In this document: piece by piece, positions 1 through 15,100 of the stretch
Numbering within the stretch: the stretch's first letter is position 1
Layout of the letters: each line of letters begins with the position of its first letter
Source: Lottia gigantea
Lineage: Eukaryota; Mollusca; Gastropoda; Lottiidae
Reading direction: 5' to 3'
Assembly: GCF_000327385.1 (NCBI RefSeq)
Contig: NW_008708015.1
Coordinates: 197,771 to 261,770, forward strand
Length of the DNA: 64,000 bases
Program-made: the position numbers and the translations under genes
The notes under the pieces: model-generated
What the model was told of the DNA's origin: nothing
The model's database searches: none
Seen by the model: the letters and a program-made list of their open reading frames with translations, nothing else

Positions 1-196
1 CTGGCAGTATATTTAGTACTGGATGTTAGTGTCTTCTCAATACGAGTCCAAGATGTTCGTAAAGTTTCTTTCTTCTCAATGACGTATCCTGTTATCGTTG
101 AGCCACCATCATCAGTTGGAGGTTTCCATTCTAGCGTTGCAGAGTCTCTGGTGATCTCTGATACTTTCAGTGGACCTTCAGGTTTACCTGGTGGAC
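1..196 (-). CDS. Fn3 exon, class c, triplet 11 (cut by window edge)
   Basis: The exon opens after an AG at 198-197 and reads (G)PPGKPEGPLKVSEI, then the Fn3 core with DDGGSTITGYVIEKKE and SWTRIEK. It runs off the left edge before the YxFRV strand. It is the last domain seen, so the Fn3 run may continue. Confidence 0.88.
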
Positions 197-3100
197 CTAC
201 AGTAACAACATCTAGATTAAAAGTGGTTACAAATATTATGACACAGGTCAATTAACATACTAGAAGGGAGTTATAAAATCAAACTGTGCCCAGGAGCGTC
301 TGCCTTTAAACAAACGTTCAGAACTTGTCTCAAAATGTAGACTTGAGAATAAGTTCCACTTGTCGAACTTAAGTTAGGATGCAGGATGAAAATAGGTCTG
401 TTGTCTGAAGAAACTCTTAGTAACGATATGTTTCAAGTTCTGTTTTTTATATTGTTAGTTTTTAAGGTAAATCATTTTGTAAAAGAAAGAATTCCAAATG
501 AAAATATGACATGTTAGTTAATCTATTGTATGTTGTGTTGCTCTGAAGCCTTAGTTAAAAACAGCTTCAAGATCTATTATCAAAATAAGTCCAGTCAGCA
601 GTAATGAAGGCCCTAAAAGTTCACTTAGAAAAGTAATGGAACAAAATACAAAATGTTCCTCCATGCACACAGCTTAGTATTGCCCATTTTCACATCTGAA
701 GAAAAAAGCGAGATACAACACTCCATATTATTCAGTTTTCAAATATCTCATACTTACCAAGTTCCTTCTGTGGAATTACAGCATCAGATTCTAATGGTTT
801 ACTATTACCAACTTTATTGATAGCAGAAACTCGGAAATAATATTTCTTATCAGTCTTCAGATCCTTAGCTGTTGCCTTGGTAACAACATCACTGGTGATC
901 TTGACTTCAGTCCAGACATCCTGGTTGGTTGATACTTCCACCAGGTAGCCTGTGATTGGTGCACCTCCATCATCACGAGGTTTCAACCAATCCAATGTCA
1001 CCTCTGTTGATTTCATGTTAGAGAATCTGATTGGTCCAGTTGGTTTCTCTGGAACTTCTACAAAAATAAAAAGAATATTATAAACCTGTTTTAGTGTCAA
1101 TAATGAAAATGCCAAATTACGTTATTGGCTTTGTGAACTCTCAATGGTATGTAGAGTTGACAAGTGTGACCCCAAAATATTATCATAAGCCATGTGGACA
1201 CTCTGAAACTAGGTTCTTTAATTAATGTTTCATTAATACCAAATAAACAGTATGAGCTTACTTGGTTCTTTGACAGGTTTAACTGGTTCTTTCAAATCAC
1301 AAGCAGGACCCATTCCTTCATCATTTTCAGCTAAAACTCTGAAGAAATATTCACTTCCTAGTCTCAAGTTTTCAACTGTGTAGGACAATGTTTTGGTTGT
1401 AGCAACTTTAACGTAAGAACCATATCGTTTATCACGTCGTTCTAGTGTGTAGCCTTTAATCGGCAGTCCACCATCTTTAGCTGGCGGCGTCCATTTTAGA
1501 TCAACTGATGATTCAGTGATGTCTTCCACTGTCAGTGATTCAGGAGCTGAGGGCGCAGCTGAAAAAAACAAGCAAATATAGGTCATGAATTTGGATCATT
1601 TACACACTCATGCAGTTGATGGCATAAAAAAGAAAAATTATCAGTTAGTTCCTTTTTAAAGGTAAGCTTCTTCCACATATTATAATATTATAGTCTGCCA
1701 AAATAACTATAAAATATTTGATATTTTGCTGGTTTCTGCAGTTTCATTTATTTCTCATTATGCCATACTTCAATAAAAGTGGTTATACTTACAGTAAGGA
1801 CTCTTTGGTACAACAGACGTTTCTGATTCCAATGGTTTAGATTGACCAGCAATGTTTTCAGCCATAACTCTTATAGAGATTTCTTTACCTTCCTGGAGAT
1901 TTGGAAGGTCACAGAACAGTTTATTGGCTGACACATTATCTACATGTGTCCAGGTTGTCTTCCACTGTTCTCGTTTCTCTACAATATATCTGGTAATTGG
2001 AGAGCCACCATCGTGTTCTGGAGCCTTCCAGCCAACCTTACACGATTTCTTCTGGATCTCAGAAACAACCATTGGTCCCTCTGGAGGAGAAGGTGGATCT
2101 GAAAGTAAAAGTAAGAATGAACCATTGAATATCTAGTAGAATGATTCAGCAGTTCTGAATTGTTGACCATGAATTAACCATGTTCACTGATTGCCTTTCA
2201 AGTTTTAGGGTTTTTTTTCAAAAAATAATTAGCACACAAATTTTTGGAAAAGCTTGAAAGTCATCTACAACAACATTGAAATATAGTATGATTATATATC
2301 AAATAAGCTGTCCTGATGACAGATGTTTTGTCAGAAACACAACAGAAAAAGAGTTTGCATTGGAAATATAACCAGTGCCAGTGCTTTAGTAACTTTGTCA
2401 TTAGTCCCTAGCCTCGCCTGTGCCAGGAATATCAGTTTTAAGTTCATCACCATTTACTAACCTCAGTCCTGTGTCAGTGCTTTCGTAGCTTTATTCCCTG
2501 CTTCCAATATCAGTTGTTTTAATAATGGGTAAAATATTCGGAACAAGTATAGGAGATATGAGTTTAGTCAGCCACACAAGAATTCAAACTACAAAACAAA
2601 AAGCTACTCACTGATTGGTTTAGACAATTTGATGGGTTTATCAGTTTCAGCCTTCTCACCAACACCAATCTCATTTTCAGCAGCCACACCAAAACTATAG
2701 TCTTTTTCTGGTTTCAGTCCAGTGATATCATAGTTAGTCTTGTAACTATCAGTAGAAGTTTCTTTCTCCCAGTTGTCACCCTCTTTTTTGATATAGACAA
2801 TATATTTCTTGATTCGGGCTCCACCATCATATTTAGGTGGTGTCCATTCCAAGGTGAGTGAATTTTTCTTGATGTTTTTAATGTGGAGAGAGTCTGGTTG
2901 ATCAGGTACACCTGTGATTTAAAAATAATCCAAGATTAACAAGACCGTAGACAGTGACTGACACAAACACAAAATGAAATTAATTACCTCTGAAGGGAGG
3001 AAAGTGATCTACTCAAGAAAGGCAAGACGTGCTTCTCTTATTGTTGTGCGTTCTTCTCTATTTTTGGGAAATTTCAGAATTCCAAGTAAAACCACATATC

Positions 3101-6100
3101 TATATAGTTTTTTAAATTTTTAGATATATATTATATATTGGTGCATGAAGAAGTAACTTACGAATAATTTTCTCAGGCCTGAACGAATCAGAACACATAG
3201 CAGGTGCTCCCTTTCCTTCTTGATTGACAGCCATAATCTGTACCACATAGTCCGATCCTGGTATCAAATTCTTAAGGACAAATTTATTCTCCGCGGCAGG
3301 CACTTCACCAGCATTGACCCAGGCAGATCTACGAGCTTCACGATACTGTAAAATGTAGTTTTGTATTTCCTTGCCTCCGTCATTCTCTGGTGGTTGCCAG
3401 GTAACCTCGGCAGAATTGTCAGTAACGTTTGAAACTTTGACTCGAGTTGGTTCTGTTGGTTTGTCTGGAATATATTACACTCATTATTCATTCTGATATT
3501 TAGAAATATATTTATATGATATTGATCGTAGAAATAATATTTCTTGAAATTTCATATATAAAATCACATATACGTTAGTGTTTACTTATACCTAAAGAAC
3601 ATATTTTCAAAACTCATTTTTATCATAACACTTGAAGTTTTTTTTCCATAGTTTGTACAAACGAAAATTACTCAAAAAACTCACCAAATGGACTCTTTGC
3701 TTTGACTGGTTTGTCCATCTCTAAGAAGGGACCAACACCAGCTTTGTTTTCAGCAGCAACACGGAAGAAATATTCTGATCCCTCGGTCAGGTTTTTAGCA
3801 GTATAGACAGTTTGATCAGCATCAATTTTATCAGCTTTACTCCACGTGGCTCGTAAGGCCTCTCTCTTCTCAATGATATACGATGTCAGAGGGACACCTC
3901 CTGTATCTTTCGGTGGTTGCCATTGGATGGTGGCTGATGTCTTGTTGAATTCTTGTACTTTCATTGGACCAACTGGTTTCGAGGGTAAAACTGGAAATAA
4001 GAAAAATGCATTTTCAAATTTAAGGTCAATTAAAGATAATAATTAAGGTCATTTTAAGTCATCATATTGAACCAGTTTTTTGGATTAATATTTGGGTACT
4101 ATCTGATGATTGCTGCTAATATAAAGTCCTATACCAGAATATATCAATCAACTCAACCATCAAGTGATAACAGGTACAAAATTTGAACCATCAACCTACC
4201 GGCTTGAACTGTTGGAGTCACAGAATCTGATTCTAGAGGTTTTCCACGACCAACTTTATTCTCAGCAGTGACACAGAACTGGTACGCGACATCTTTCTTC
4301 AGATCTTTGACCTTGAACTTGGTGATACCAGCCTCGGTTGTGCCAATCTTTACCCAATCACCGTCACCGGTGGCCATTTCTATGACATAACCTGTTACCA
4401 TGGAACCACCATTGTCTTTAGGTGGCAACCAATCAAGTGTTAGAGAGTTGGGAGTTATGTTATCAAATCTTATTGGGCCAGTACAGGTTCCTGGGGCAGC
4501 TGGAAAGAAGAGAAGGCATTGATAGTTTATTTGTGATCGGTACAGTTCAACTTATATACTGAACAGTATAAAACAGTATTTAATAACAACGATATAATGA
4601 TACACAAAGAAAAATTACAAAATACAGTAGCAAGACAGAAACAGCTTATATAAAAAGGCTTCCTGTTGAAAAAAACTAAATTTAAAGAGTTAATAGAAAA
4701 ATAGAGCTCACTGCATTTATACAAGAGCATGAATATCTGTGCTCTGATTCTTTATTTCTATGTCTATATCCATTCAAAAAAATACTTAAAATAGTCCTAA
4801 ATATATTCATTTGAGAGTATAAAACTCTGTGTTATATTCCTAACTTACTATATCTATCCGAATACATTGATAAATAAGAATAATTCAGTTTTTATCTTAA
4901 ACTGATTCCGCCTATATTTTCAATTCGACAAATATTCATATTTTTTTGAAAAATGACAGTTTTCAATCGTTAAAACAACGGCAAAATATGTATATAAACT
5001 TAATAAAAACAAAAATCACAAATTGCTACCAATAATATATTAAAAACAACCAATTAGTATGAATGTTATATATACCATGTTGTCCTGTAGGAATAGCTCC
5101 TTCTGTACTATCCAGTGGTTCCGATAAACCTTCCTGATTTTCAGCAAAAACTCGGAAATAATATTCACTGCCTTCCAGAAGATTCTGGATACAATACGAG
5201 GTTATCGAAGGTTTAATTTTATCAACTTTAATCCAGTGAGTATATTTTGTATCTCTTCGCTCTATGTGATACGATTTTAATTCTAAACCTCCGTCAGATT
5301 TTGGCGCCTTCCATCGAATTGAAACTGAATCTTTCGTGACTTCCAGAATGGCAAGAGGTCCTTCTGGTGCCGATGGTACATCTGTAAGTGAATTAGTGAA
5401 GAACAACGAAGGTTAGTACAACAAATTACAGTTAATCAACCACAAGATGTCAAGAAATTTGAGGTTAGTTTCACTTTTTCACACACAGAAATTAGTTAGC
5501 TTTGTTTTATAGAAGATTTATAAAAGAGCTTTAAGGAGAGAGCGCAGAAAACAAGCATTAATATTGTTCACAAGAACTTCAAAGTTATCTCAGCCTCTTA
5601 TCTTTAACAAACATCAATATAAAAGATTAAAGAGACACATTAATAAAGAATTTAGAAGACTGAAAGTTTTACAAGATTATAGTTTTACTTCAGAGATTAA
5701 ACATAATAATATAGTTTACAATAGTAAAATCTGATTAAAATGCAAAACAAGATGACACATTTCGTGTTTCTTCTACACTAGCCATCCATGATCTGACAAG
5801 TTTCTCTTTAAATTGTGTTCTGTAAGATACTTCACTTGCAATATGATCTGACAAGATTCTTGTTAAATTGTGTTCTTTAGAATTTTATTCTTATAGTGAC
5901 AAAAATGTCCTGATTTGACCAAACCAATACAAGTCAATGTTTGACATTGGATATTCCAGAAATACTCACAAGAACAGAGCATTTCATTGGCTGAATTTTA
6001 AATGACCTTGAACATGAGATGCATCACAATTTAGTCAGATCATAGATAGCAACATACAGATATTTATTTTAATCAGATTTTTACAATAGAGATACTATAT

Positions 6101-9100
6101 CACACACTCTATAAAGAGTCAGAATAATTAGAAACATAGTAATACAACAGTTATAAATAACTTACAGAATGGACTCTTTGGAGTCATGGCTTTCTCTGTT
6201 TCAATGGATTTAGATTTACCCACAGCATTTTCAGCGTAGACACGGAAATAATAATCTTGAGACTCTTTAACGTTCTTGACACAATATGTAGTCGTGTCTG
6301 GTTCAGTTGTAACGAGTTGAGACCAGTTGACTTTGAAACCTTCGCGTTTCTCAACCACATAGCCTGTGATAGGTGAACCACCATCATCTTCGCTCTTACC
6401 CCAAGACAAGGTGATGCTTTCTTTGGTAAAGTCTGTGGCTTGTAAAGGTGGCTCTGGTGCTGATGGAACTCCTGGAAAATGGTAAGAAAATGTCAAATTT
6501 ATCGCTTAAATGTTGATTATTTGTGAAAGCAATTCCAAAATCATCCCAAATCTGTGAAATTGGATTTATAATTCAACACAAAAAAAAACCACTTCTTAAG
6601 TTTGGTTGTAGTTTCAAAAGTAAGGTATCTGTCTAAATCGCAGACAAGACAATTTGAATGAGCAATAATTTCAGAAGCATATTTCAATTGTTCTAGTTCC
6701 GTAATGTACGACTTTTATTTTTCGAAAGTAACATCACTGAAGATGGAATAATTCTAAAGACTCTGAAGACCTTGGTGGAAGAATCAACCTACCTGCAGGT
6801 TTCTGTGGTTTAACTGGTTTATCAGTTTCCACCATTGGACCCATTCCAACATCATTACTGGCAGTCACACCGAAATAATATTCCTTGCCCTCGTCAACAT
6901 GGCTGACAGTGTACGTGGTATCATAACTCTTTACTTTACCTACGTCTGTCCAGTCCATACCCTTACGTTCACACAGATAGATACGATAAGACGTGATTTT
7001 CGATCCACCATCATTAACTGGTGGTCCCCATTCAATGGTCACACTCTTCTTCGTTACCTTGGTGATTTTAATAAAGGCAGGTGGACCAGGTAATTCTGAA
7101 AAAGACAGAAAAACAAAATGGTATAAAATAGAAATGAATTCATTATAGAGTTGATTGAAAGGATCTTCTAGTTTTATTTTCTGGATTTTCAGGATTTTCA
7201 GGATTTTTAGAAATGTCATTTCCTTTATATATATATTCATTACTTGTGAATGTAAAAACATCAGTTTATCAAATATGGTTTTTGTAAAATTGCAGACTAT
7301 TACTCTTCTGTGAAATAAGGACTAATGTAACATTATGAGTTTATAATTAAGCAAAATGACAACAAATTATCCAAGAATAAGTTACCTGTCTTCTTTTGTG
7401 GTTTAGTTGGTTCAACAGAATTGAGTGCAGGGCCAGTACCTTCGGCATTAACAGCCATGACTCGGAAAGAGTACTCATTACCCACGACCAATTTGTTAGT
7501 TTCGTATTGAGTTTTGGTAACTTCTGCTAGTTTGGTCCATGTGGATCGTTTCATATCTCTCATCTCCAGGATGTAATGGGTTATTGGTGTTCCACCATCA
7601 TCTGAGGGGGGTTTCCATGAGAGAGTAGCTGAATCTTCGGTCAGGTCTGTTACTTCTAGTGGTCCAACTGGTGCTGATGGAACATCTGGAAAAAGGGTTT
7701 GGATTTGTAGTATACCTTTAGTTGGAAATTCATTGATGCAAAAAATCAACAACTGAAAACCCCTTGTAGCTTACATGCGTTTCTTCTGCACTGTTAAATG
7801 TTGAATCAGAAAGTTAAACCTATGTAGTTTGCAATGAATTAAATTTTTTAGTAGTTATTCCATAAAGTTAAAGGTCAGTTCCATCATGTAACCTCAATCT
7901 AATAAATGATTTAAGATAACCCACGTTTATAACCAACATGATCAATGTCAACTTGGTCTAAAATTTTAAAATACTTACTGAAAGGACTTTTGGCAGTGAA
8001 TTTTTCAGATTCCAAAGGTTTACTGACACCAACACTGTTTTCAGCCATAACACGGAACATATATTCATTGTTTTCAGCCAAGTTCTGGATACAGTAGCTA
8101 GTGATTTCTGGGTTCACCTTCTGGACTTTGGTCCACTGCATTCTCTTTACATCACGTTTCTCAATATAATATCCAGTAAGAGGGGAACCACCGTCATCCT
8201 TGGGTTCCTTCCATTCAATTGTTATCGATGTCTTCTGGATATCTGTGGCTTTGATTGGTCCAGTTGGTTTACCTGGCAACTCTGAAATTAAAATGTTTTC
8301 ATTGGACAATGGAAATTTTATAAATAAACCAAGTACTTATGATTCGAACTGCAAAACAAAACCCGAAATCTGTAACAACATTTGGCAGCTAATGAACTTT
8401 TCATATGAAGAAATATATCAATCATAAGTAAGTAAGTACCTCATAATTAAAAGTGGTATCAGGTGTCTAGAAGAGCAAGCATCTCCAAGATGGAAAAAAT
8501 CAATGTGATAAAACAGACTTTAACATGGATTTCCAAATTGTCTTCATTCAATTAGTTAAATTTCGATATTTACTCAATTTAGTATTTGCCTAATTCTTTC
8601 AAAAATATCTCAAAGTATTAATTTTTGTCCTAATCTATAGATGTCTTTTCTATACATTGCAGTGTCTTGTCATTTTAGCATTCAAATGCAGATATTTCTG
8701 GACACACATGGATTTAAAGGCTCAAATTTCGACAGTGGGCTGTGGACACTATTACTGATTGGCTTAGCTAAAATATTTCTGTTTTTGAGACTAAGGTACG
8801 ATTGGTCAAAAATTGGGCACCTGTCACATTTTGAGAAAAAGGCCCATACAGGATATCATAAGAAATCTCGTATTGAGAAAATATCTAAACTGACCTGGTT
8901 TACGTCTGGGAGTGACAGGTTCGGATAATAGCCAGTTGCTTTTACCAATATCATTAACCGCTTGGACACGGAACACATATTCCTTTCCTGTTCTCAGGTT
9001 CATGGCTTTATGGTTGGTCTTGGTACATTTAGTGATCTCGGTCCATTCCTTCTCATCCAGGGTGTATTCCACAAAGTAGTGATTGATGGGTGAACCACCG

Positions 9101-12100
9101 TTATCCTCTGGTGGTTGCCAGGTCAATGTGACTGACGTCTCCAAAACTTCACTGATCTTTAGTGGACCTTTGGGAGCTGATGGTTCTTCTACAAAGAAAA
9201 GGTGAAAGAATTTGAGTATGGTACCATTGAGAGCTTCACTTGATACATAGAGGACGACGGGGGAAACACGTCGAAACGTTGCATAAAACTTTAACCAGTT
9301 ATTGTTGTTCCATAAAGCTGTGTCTATATATAGAAGTGTAGCTTGTGAAAATTTTAAAGGTCTTTTAAATCAATTTAGAGTAAAGCTGAATTATAAAAAG
9401 AATATTTTCTAATACAAAAGTACATAATTCAGACTGCCAAAATCATAATAAATCCTTATCAGTAAGACGAATCATGATAAATTAATCTATAAAGGAAATT
9501 AAAATCTGGCTGGTTCTACTTACGTGGTTTTCTCATGGGTTTCACTGGTTTAGGCATGTCTAATGGTTCACTTATGCCTTCATCATTTTCAGCAAATACT
9601 CGGAAATAATATTCTAGTCCTTCTGTCAGGTTCTGAACACAATACGTTGTTATGTCTGGACTGATCTTGTCTACTTTAATCCAGGTCATTCTCTTGACGT
9701 CCCTGCGTTCAATGACGTAGGACTTCAATGGTAATCCACCATCTGATTTTGGTGGTTTCCAAGCAATAGTCACGGAAGTGGCCAAGATATCAGAAGTTTC
9801 AAGTGGACCTTGTGGAGCACTTGGTACACCTGGAAAAGTTAAAATTAATTTTTAATTACTATGCCCAGAATGGTGAATTTACCCAAAAGATGAAAGGTGA
9901 CCAGCAAAAATATAAGCAATGTTGATGTTGATGATAAGCAACTTGATGTTTTAAATGTTAACCATTTGGGTTAAATTGATACACATAAAATATCTGACTT
10001 TATTTTAAATGGATACCTTTCATTCACTTGACCTTTAGCAATTTGTATTCAGATGTCTTACTGCTCACACAATAACAAAGAACAATAACTCTATAACTAT
10101 TTACCTTGAGTAACATAAAGCAGAATATCTTAAAAAATGGTGTCTGAAAAATACTTACTGTATGGGCTCTTTGGAGTGACACTCTCTGATTCCAAAGGAG
10201 CTGATCTTCCTACTAAATTATCAGCCAAGACCCGGAAAATATATTCCTGTCCTTCTTTAAGATTCTGGACACAGTAGCTGGTGATATCTGGTTTAACAGT
10301 GGTCACTGGACTCCAGCTGGTCTTCCAGGACTCTCTTTTTTCAATGATATAGCCTGTGATAGGTGATCCACCATCTTCTTTACATTTACCCCATGACAGA
10401 GTTAAGAATGTTTTGTTGATTTCTGAGAATTTGATAGGTCCTTCTGGTGCACCTGGTTTCTCTGGAAAGGATATGATGTCTTTGATTAATTCGAGTTTGA
10501 TTTTGATAAATATCAATTGGGATATGAATAACAGGAATGGACTATTTTGAGATAATTGTTTAACAAGATTGTTAGTTGGATTGTTAATTTGATACTATTT
10601 GATAAACAAATAATCATATTTACTGGTCATTCAGATATATTCTCATGACTTTACTTAATTTGGTTTAATTCTGGATCATTCAACAGATCCAAGATCCCAA
10701 AGGCATCATCATGTCTGTTAATTACATTTAGATCCTTCGGACAATAAGGTGCCGTTAAAGCTGGGATATCATTGTGTATGAAGACAGTTTCATATAACTC
10801 CAAAGAAAAGGAGCACCTACCTAGTTTCTTCTTGGGTGAAATAGGTGATTCTGTTTCCAGAGGTTCACCAACACCAAGTCTGTTTTCAGCAGCAACAGAG
10901 AAATAGTATCCCTTATCTTCTTTCAGACCTTTGAAGGTGTATTTGGTATCCATAGATCGGATAGTTTCCACTTTCTTCCAGTCTTTTGTCTTCTCTTCTC
11001 TCATACTGAGATGGTAGTTAGTCACCTTGGCTCCACCATCATCTTTAGGTGCTTGCCAGTCGATTGTGACACTATCTTTACTGATATCTTTAACGTGGAT
11101 ATCAGCTGGTTTGGACGGCGGTTCTGAAAAAAGTAAGACAAGATAAGCATATTATGTTAAACATGGTAAGTGATCTATCTGCTGTCATGCACCACTTTAC
11201 TTTTAACTAATGTTTTGAAAAGTCTTGAAATATTCATATTGAGCCAATGGTAGGTTACCCGTCTGCTGTTTTATATGACAGAATATTTCTTTTGTATATA
11301 ACTTATGTGTTGATAATTCATTTTTTGTCTGAATGTTATTGTTAATAAACTGCTGCAGTGATTGAAGTAGCAAGGTATGTTGGATCTGATTGTGTCAGTC
11401 TTTGTAGATGAAGTTTAGATATGTTTCTTTTTTTGGTTGACTTACCTAAGACTCTCTGTGGCTTAACAGTTTCTTTAGATTCCAGAGCAACACTGGATCC
11501 CTCTTCATTGATAGCAACAACTCTGAACAGATACTCAGTTCCTTCTGTCAGGTCTTCAGCTTTAAATGATGTAGCATCAGGACCAACAGTTCCTGCTTTC
11601 ATCCAGGTAGGACGGCGTGCATCTCGGTATTCTAGTTTGTACCCAGTGATAGGTTTTCCACCATCATTCTCAGAAGGTTTCCAAGAGATGACAGCAGAAT
11701 TGTGGGTAATATCAGAGAACTCTAGAGGACCTACTGGTTTACCTGGTGGATCTGGAAAATATTGGAATACAATTATTATTCAAATCAAGTAAAAGAAATT
11801 ACCCAACCACACAATTTTGTTAAAAATTTTAATCTTAATAATAATACTCGATTTGATATCTTTTAAAAGGTTTCATAAAATATTATGTCTTATCAAATAT
11901 AATCCAGTAACTTTTGAAAGTTTAAAACTAGAACTACCAGTTTTGTGGAAATTCAAATCTGGGCAAATAAAGGAATTCTTTTCATTAGCTCCTACCAATG
12001 TTTCGTCAAAATGTTGTTTTAGATTTCGGGTTTCGTTACGCGGTTCGGATCGGATCAGTTTATTTATTTCAGAAGTACCATCAATGGTAAGAAATGAAAT

Positions 12101-15100
12101 TTTTATAACAGCAGTATAACTCACCGAATGGACTCTTTGGTTTGATTGTATCTTGTGTTTCTAATGGTTCACTCAATCCAAGTTTATTCTCAGCTGTGAC
12201 TCTGAAATAATATTCCGTTCCTTCTATCAGATTCTGGAACTTGTATTGAGTCTTCAAGTCTTTGACCTTATCCACTTTAGTCCAGGTGGATTTCTTGGCT
12301 TCCCTTTTCTCAAGAACATACCCAGTAATAGGTAAACCACCATCATCAAGAGGTTCCTTCCATTCTATCAACACAGAGTTTCTCTCAATTTCAATAGCCT
12401 TGATTGGACCCACTGGTTTGCTGGGAACAGCTGAAATATTGATTAATAAAAATATATTGATAATTTTCAATCTGATAAATATCCAATAAACTCAAATAAA
12501 CCATAAGCATCTTTTGCGATAATAGAAATAGAGGTCTGTCTGTTAGGCAGCTGTAGAGGTTACAGTTCAAACTGCTCTGTGAAAGCGCATAGGCAAGAGC
12601 CTTCAATTGAGCATCTGAAAAGATGAAAGATGTTTGAAAAATAGAACTGAATTGTGCCATCTGACAAATATTTTGGGGCAAAAACGTATAAAAATCATAT
12701 TTCTAAATTCTTGGATAATTGGAGGTACGACACCACTGACAACACCAATGAACCCAACAAACTAAGAATGAATAAGAATCATTATCAGCAGATAAAGAAG
12801 TATCTTTCTCACAGCTGAGACTCTTCAAAAAGAAAAACAGCACAATCAACTCACTGTCTGCTTTCTTTGGTTTAACAGCTTTGTCAGTTTCAACTGGTTC
12901 ACCATAGCCAATTTCATTTTTAGCAGAAACAGCGAAAAGATATCCAGTTCCTTCTTTTAGATCAGTGACCTTGAACTGTGTGTCATAACCTTTGACTTCA
13001 TCAACTTTGACCCATTTGTCAGATTTTTCATCACATTTCTCAATTTTGTATCCAGTGACCTTGGAGCCACCGTCTTCTGTTGGTGCTTTCCAGTCCAGTA
13101 GGACGAAATCCTGACCGACTTTGGCAACCTTCAGTTGTTTTGGGGCTTCAGGTGGGTCTGGAAAAATAAACAGTCACATGGCATGAGAAATAGAACCTTG
13201 GATTGAAGCAATGCAAACAAGTAAGAAGAATATTTGACTTATTTCTGGAAGAATAGAGAAAACACAATATCATATGTTTGACTTAAGCCATGAAAAGACG
13301 AGGCACAGTGTTCACTATGGTGTACAGGGCTAAATTATTGATACAGTAGAAAATATTAAGAGTGAAGCGTGCCTGCACTGTGTTCGACCCCATACATTGT
13401 GTATTCACTTCTATTTTCAACTGTTACGATAATCTCGATCTTTTAGCCATACCTCATCTTTCCACCTTAAGACTTCTCCTATCTATTAAAATTGTTAATT
13501 ACAATGTAATACGTAGTATAGATTACATATCACTAAATGAATAGGCTAAATAATAACCAGTCTACAGATACACACAGATATACTTACAGATGTTGACATC
13601 ACTGATAGATGAGTTATCAAGGTCTTTAAAGAAATAAGGATTATGCAAATAACATGCATAGTAACTTACTGATCTTCTTCTTAGGTTCAGCTGTTTGTTT
13701 GGTTTCAAGTGGTTCACTCTTTCCTTCGTCATTAACAGCAATAACTCGGAATAAATATTCATTTCCTGGTTTTAAATCACCTACAGTGAATTCTGTTTTA
13801 TCAGCATCTACACTACCAACTGGAGACCATACAGATTTAGTGGAGGGTCTCATCTCAATAATGTAGGATTTCAGTGGAAGTCCACCATCAGATTCTGGAG
13901 CTTTCCATGTCAAATCAGCTGTTTGGTCAGTGACATTGTCAATGGTTAATGGACCACCTGGTTTGGATGGTTTATCTGTAATTCAAAGCGAAACATGATC
14001 AGTCTAAGATAAATATCTTAAGGTTAAGGAGTAGTTTATTTTGAATTATGTAACAGGCATTAGCCTTTTCCTTCAGAGAATTGTTTAAAAACATGTTTAA
14101 AATAGTTGATGATGTTTAACTGCCAATATTCACTTTTGAGATCAAGAACAGCTAAATATCAGGAGACTACATACTAATGGTTATTATTATCCATATACAC
14201 ATAAAATATGCAAAAATTAGACAAAATACCAAATATTATTTTTAATAATCTTCACAAAATCTACTTATAATTGTGATATCTTATATGGAAGACCGAACAG
14301 CCCAATATTAAGACAAATTACTTGACAAATTATTGATATAGAGAACAAATTTTGATTTTTATGAACTAATGATCATTTTAAGAAACAAATGTCAAAATGA
14401 CCAATAAATGAAGGAGTTGGAATTAAGCATTATGGACGAAGGATTAAGGATTAAGACATCTTAATATTGGGCTGTTTGATCTTCCATAATCCTATTCTAT
14501 GGGAATATAAGAGAATAATGACTTACCAAATTTACTCTTGGCTTTGATTGGTTTGTCAGTTTCCAATGGTTCACTGGTTCCAATTTTATTTTCAGCCAAG
14601 ATCTTGAAATGATACTCAGTGTCTTCAATTAGATTGGAAATCTTATAAACTGTTTTTTCAGGGCTGATTTTTTCAACTTTAGTCCAGATACCTTTCTTGG
14701 CTTCACGTTTTTCAATGATATAGCCAGTTAAAGGTGAACCACCATCATCTTTAGGTTCTTTCCATTCTAGAGTGACTTCTGTTCTATCAATATCTATAGT
14801 TTTTATTGGACCAGTTGGTTTACTGGGTGCAGCTATAAAAAAGGGGAAGAAACTTATTATAAGTAGAATGTGCCAAGATAGCATTGTCCCTCAAAGACAA
14901 AAAGGGTCAAAAACCCTAATTTGGGTAAAAACTGTTGTTTTCTTTGTGGAGTCTGCCTGTGGCATATTTAGGCAGTATTTTTGGGCCCTGACCCCCACTT
15001 AGACCAAAAATCTGTTCTTCTACTTTCACTTCCAACATCGCTTTAGATGTATTCTCCAGTCTCTCACATTAGCAAATTTTCAAGTCGAGGCCGGCTTATA

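Noticed and set aside
8641-8928. 95-codon plus-strand open frame
   Set aside because: It covers intron sequence and the end of a minus-strand Fn3 exon, with no recognisable domain and no splice or promoter support.
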